Assembly (NCBI GenBank): GCA_000151295.1
Contig: GG745362.1
Location: 490,146-554,145 of the forward strand
DNA length: 64,000 bases
Reading direction: 5' to 3'
Source: Allomyces macrogynus ATCC 38327
Lineage: Eukaryota > Blastocladiomycota > Blastocladiomycetes > Blastocladiales > Blastocladiaceae
In this document: in pieces, positions 60,116 to 64,000 of the stretch
Layout of the letters: the number at the start of each line of letters is the position of its first letter
How positions within the stretch are numbered: the stretch's first letter is position 1
Made by a program: the position numbers and the translations under genes
The notes under the pieces: generated by a model
What the model was told of the DNA's origin: nothing
Databases searched by the model: none
Seen by the model: the letters and a program-made list of their open reading frames with translations, nothing else

Positions 60116-63100
60116 GCATTGAGCGGATTGCTGATTGTTGAAATTTCTTGTCTTGGTGATGGCAAGACTGGTGCCAACATGCTATACGGGTTCGAAAGAG
60201 CACGAACAGTGTCAGCGCTGATACTTTTCATGCAGGCGATTTCATCCTGTTCAGAGCGTGGTATTTTGAGGCTTCTGTAATGACCTGAACCGTTTATGTG
60301 CTGTAATAGGTCCACCTTCACACTGCTTGTGCTGCTGCCATGCTGAACGTGTTGCTATATTGTGTCCTTGTTGTAATGCTTTCCATGTCATACAACGCAA
60401 AAACGGTGTCACTTCGATTTAGGTCCAGTTCCTTGATTGAGCAAAATTAAGCCCAATTAAGCTCAATTACACTGAGGGCCTTGATTTAGGACTTTGGACC
60501 CTGCGCTTTTTTCAACCCAACCAGCAAACCTTGATTGAGCTCCCTTTAGGTCGTTATTGGTGCAAATCTAAATTGTGCCGTGGTGACCAGCAATAATGCT
60601 GGCGGATTAATAGGGATGATTCTGGCGAATGATCAGGCCTGGTGGAGAAAGAATCCATGGACCAATTCAACGTGCGGCTCAAATGCAGACTTGAGATGGC
60701 AGGCACGAATCTGCAATTCAACGGAAATTTCGGCGCATTGTCAGAGCAAGCCGCTGCAATTTTATCAATCATCCAGCACCCGCCATCGTTTGTTATCGTC
60801 TGCAAAGGGAGCGTTGCCACTGGCAACATGGTTTGGCAAATCATGATCCCCCATGGCTTTCTTGTGTGCATTCCAAACCTGGGACTTAGCACCAGAGGAT
60901 GTTGATCCCGCACGCCTGTACGCGCACGAACTTCGCCCTCGTCCCATATCAAGTCAATAGTCGCAACCCAAGTTGTCTGAGCAAGTCGGCCAACATGCGA
61001 TCAAGACGCTGTTGATCGTCCTGGATGCGCGCGTTCACAAAAACCAGGTCACCACGCGTCATCAACATAGCGCGTGGCCCAAACGCGCCAGCTATACTCT
61101 TTCTGACCTGCCGGCGTCTGGCGTATTGGGCTCGTTAGCGACAGACGACATTTGGTGCGCTTTCTTTGGTTTCATGCCTATAGCGGACCGCCGCCAGCCC
61201 GGCAATTATCAACAAATCCTGAAAACAAACAACCATATTGGTTGGCCATTGGCGATGCCTGTGGGATGTCAAGCACGGCAGGTCTTTCGGTATGTAATGA
61301 CGGGTGTTTGAACGCATCAATGACGGCGCTCTTCGACATGCTCTTGCCATCAACCCATTTTCAACCTGGGACTTGCAGCAATCCTGTTGTGGTCGAGTCG
61401 CACTGATGCATGTCGCGCCAATGCAGTTTGAAGAACAGCATTCTTGCCGTTAATTGGAGAGTGTTAAATATGGTGGAGGGGGGCCAAAGGAGGGAGGGAG
61501 GCCAAAAGATGCGTCGTTGGTTCTAGACATGTGCAGCAAAAGCGGCAAAGTGACACGGAACCAGGACCATCGCTCACGTCCTGCCGCGTTGGCTGCCGAC
61601 CCAACTCTCTCTCTCTCTCTCCACACCGCGCCGCGTCGCTCTCCAACACGCTCCAGCCGCCATGCTCTCATCGCCATGATGCCTCACCGCGGCCAAGCCC
61701 GCGGCGCTCACATCATGTCAACCCCTTCTCCGCCACGGCCTTTCTAACCCATCGAGTGTCGCATATACCAGCTGCGAGCCCGGCACAGACGAGCGGAACG
61801 GCGACCGCGGTACTCATCATCTCGCCGTCTCACGTTCGCTCCCTTCTTGCGGTTGGCCTGAGACACGCGTGCTTGAGGCGGACGGCGTGCTGTCCGTCGC
61901 CCAGACACACGGCAGTGTACGCGCGACGCCAGCGAGAGCATGGCGTCTCTTCACGATGCGGTCGCGTGCGCGACGTCCCAAGTTGATTGGTACGCGTTTT
62001 CTTGTCACTCTCGGGCGCATTGCCGTTGCACCATTTCGTGACACGCGCGGCAAAACCCATGGTGACGTGCTGAATCTCACGAACATACGGCACTGCTTCC
62101 CATAACTGCTTGGCAACGTGACGCATGATGATCCTCGTTGCTTGCCGACAAATGCATTCAGCAAGAATTGATGGTCGTAACGGCGATCTGGTCGCCTGAC
62201 GAGTGGATTGACCTCGAGGAGAGTGCAAAGTGGGTGGAGATGGGCTGTGTTGACTTGCGTTGATATCGTGCATTTGAGAAGAACATTGGCCGCGCTTTGG
62301 AAATGGTTGACCTTGCTTGCAGAGCGTTGATTTGCTACCAGAACCAAAAACAAGACCGCTTGGTCTCGATTTTGCGGGAACGTCCATCATTCCGCTTGAT
62401 TAAGGAGGTGCAAAATACACGTGGAGCGAGGTACAAGTCATTAAGCTCAATTATGGCGAAGGTGCTCGGAAAACCGCTCTATTTTGCTCAATTTAGCTTT
62501 ATTCAGATGGCTCTTGTTGTGGAGCTGAACTTGCTGTCCTGGATGTGTTGTTTCGTTGGTACAAATCAACTGAACAGCGTGAAACCTGCTCTGATCGGAT
62601 AAATCAATGCATGAACGAGTCATTTTTCCCCTATATCCCACCCCACCCCACTCACCCCACTCGCACCACTGAAGTAAAAGAACCAACTGTCCCCAAAACA
62701 GCATTGTACCAACGACATTTCAACAAGAACGACACGACAGCAAGAACAGCACAACAGCAAGAACAGCACAACAGCACGAGTAGCAAAACGACAAGAACAA
62801 GGCGTCAACAAGAACCCCAAACATCACAATCCATCTATGAGACGGCGCAAGGACGAGGACTGTATACCAATGGCCAGCATTACAGCCCAAAGTTGAGGAA
62901 ATGCAGCAACGTTGTGTGCAGTCATTGGCAGTCTCTCTGTCAGCACAATCATACAAAGGACTCATGTTTGCAAAGAACTATCCCAGCACCCAAGCGTCAA
63001 TGGCAACTCGAGGCAGCATACGGTGCAACAGCAGACCAAATCTATTGTGGGTGGTAACCTTATCAGCGGGCAAATTATCAGCGGGCAACACAGTGAGGAG

Positions 63101-64000
63101 TGGAGGTAACCAAAACATTGAGAAGTTCTCTGTAGCTTTTGCCCTCATTGACGATGTGCATGTCTCACGGAAATGGCCGTGGACGAAGTATCGCAGACAC
63201 GGCCGTGCGCGCGACACGATCCATAATTCTTTCCACCGCGATGCGCTTCACGCTGGCCCGATTGGCCAGAACTTCTCAACATGCACTTAGACACGCCCGA
63301 CGCTCACTCATGCTCGATGAGATCCACCCGACGTGCGTGAGCACGCGTCCTACCGCTCTCTTCACATCGCGGCCGATATGCACGTGCAAATACTCCGCTC
63401 GTTTCGCTCCGCTCGCTCAAACTCTGTTGGACCGATGATGTCTTCTCGATTACGCCATTATGGTCTCGCCCGGGTCCTGGTTGAGGTCCGAATGCGACTT
63501 GAACGAAGCACATCAAACTGTTCTTGTCGAAGAAGGCATCGCTGGTCAAACATGGGCCAAGCCCGCCATTTTCAAGCGCCTCGATTCGTGGCAGGATCCA
63601 CGCGACTTGCGCCAGCTGGGCAACTCTTTTCTTGCGCTCCTTGATGCTCTCAGCATGCGACCAATGAGATGCGGGTTCAAATTACCATGTATTCTGATGC
63701 GTCCCTTTCGAAGCGTCCATCCAGTCGCGTCCCACTTACGGGAGCATCTGGCCGAGACCTTTCCCATGCTTCTCCACCCTTGTCCTCGGGCACTCAACTC
63801 AGGACTGACACGACCCACGAATGGTCAAAATACCGGTTGTTGTATCTATGATGGTCTTGTTTATTTACGAAATGAACCTCACCCAAGAAGATAATTATAC
63901 AACTCGCCTGTGGCAATCCATCTCCTCATCTGCGCCGTCCGACCAGCGACCAGCGACCGCGTCCGCGTCCCACGTCCGCGGCTCACGGCGATCCCACCCC
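60116..64000. other. 3.9 kb without a supportable gene
   Basis: AT-richer than the gene blocks. TAAGCTCAATTA occurs near 60455 and 62441. There is a (CT)n run near 61603-61620 and a 17-bp tandem at 62739-62772. The longest frame near the end (63460-63894, 144 aa) has no family signal and no splice context; I do not call it. Confidence 0.4.
62739..62772. repeat. 17-bp tandem repeat, two copies
   Basis: Unit AGCAAGAACAGCACAAC at 62739-62755 and 62756-62772, inside a longer CAACA/AGCAC-rich stretch. Confidence 0.8.

Noticed and set aside
63680..63695. GGTTCAAATTACC, resembling a tRNA B box
   Set aside because: No matching A box or cloverleaf can be drawn around it.

Overview
The window looks like nuclear DNA of a GC-rich zoosporic fungus, most plausibly Blastocladiomycota (Allomyces/Catenaria-like). 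The evidence is the mix of fungal families (fungalysin M36 protease, a WOPR/Gti1-Pac2 transcription factor, Yos1, Bud23, Rgp1, Syg1-type SPX-EXS protein) with a flagellar inner-arm dynein heavy chain and a phenylalanine hydroxylase. Both of the last two are lost from most Dikarya. Genes carry many short introns (mostly 57-160 nt) with GTACG-type donors, a CTGAC-type branch motif and TAG/CAG acceptors. I rebuilt exon chains by hand from reading-frame continuity; all coordinates come from reading the sequence, and no search was run.

Layout. 0-6.4 kb: fungalysin; a Q-rich 548-residue protein built from three repeated modules; a U2 snRNA gene. 6.4-19.1 kb (minus): a nearly complete nine-exon DNAH7-type axonemal dynein heavy chain (about 4036 aa). 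19.9-22.9 kb: phenylalanine hydroxylase (minus), divergent from an Stm1/SERBP1-like gene that runs towards a 782-base assembly gap (23134-23915). 24.3-26.3 kb: a tiny membrane protein divergent from BUD23. 26.9-32.1 kb: a tandem pair of telobox-Myb proteins sharing an unrecognised C-terminal module. 32.5-34.9 kb (minus): a WOPR transcription factor.

34.9-43.3 kb is gene-poor. Its right part (about 39.82-42.84 kb) is a sharply bounded CpG-depleted island with a 201-bp fold-back element, probably a decayed mobile element. 43.3-57.9 kb is a compact block of alternating genes: DOT1-like histone methyltransferase, a two-RRM protein, an 80-aa membrane protein, an orphan 280-aa protein, SYG1/XPR1, RGP1, YOS1 and a PAQR receptor. 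58-64 kb holds a decayed F-box/LRR-like gene and otherwise nothing I can call.

The genes do not form one pathway. They combine motility (dynein), secretion and membrane traffic (RGP1, YOS1), ribosome biogenesis or binding (BUD23, STM1-like), phosphate signalling (SYG1), chromatin and telomere-type DNA binding (DOT1, telobox Mybs), developmental regulation (WOPR) and splicing (U2). The most unusual items are the three-module repeat protein, the telobox-Myb pair, the CpG-depleted island with its fold-back element, and a U2 snRNA with a changed base in its branch-site recognition sequence.
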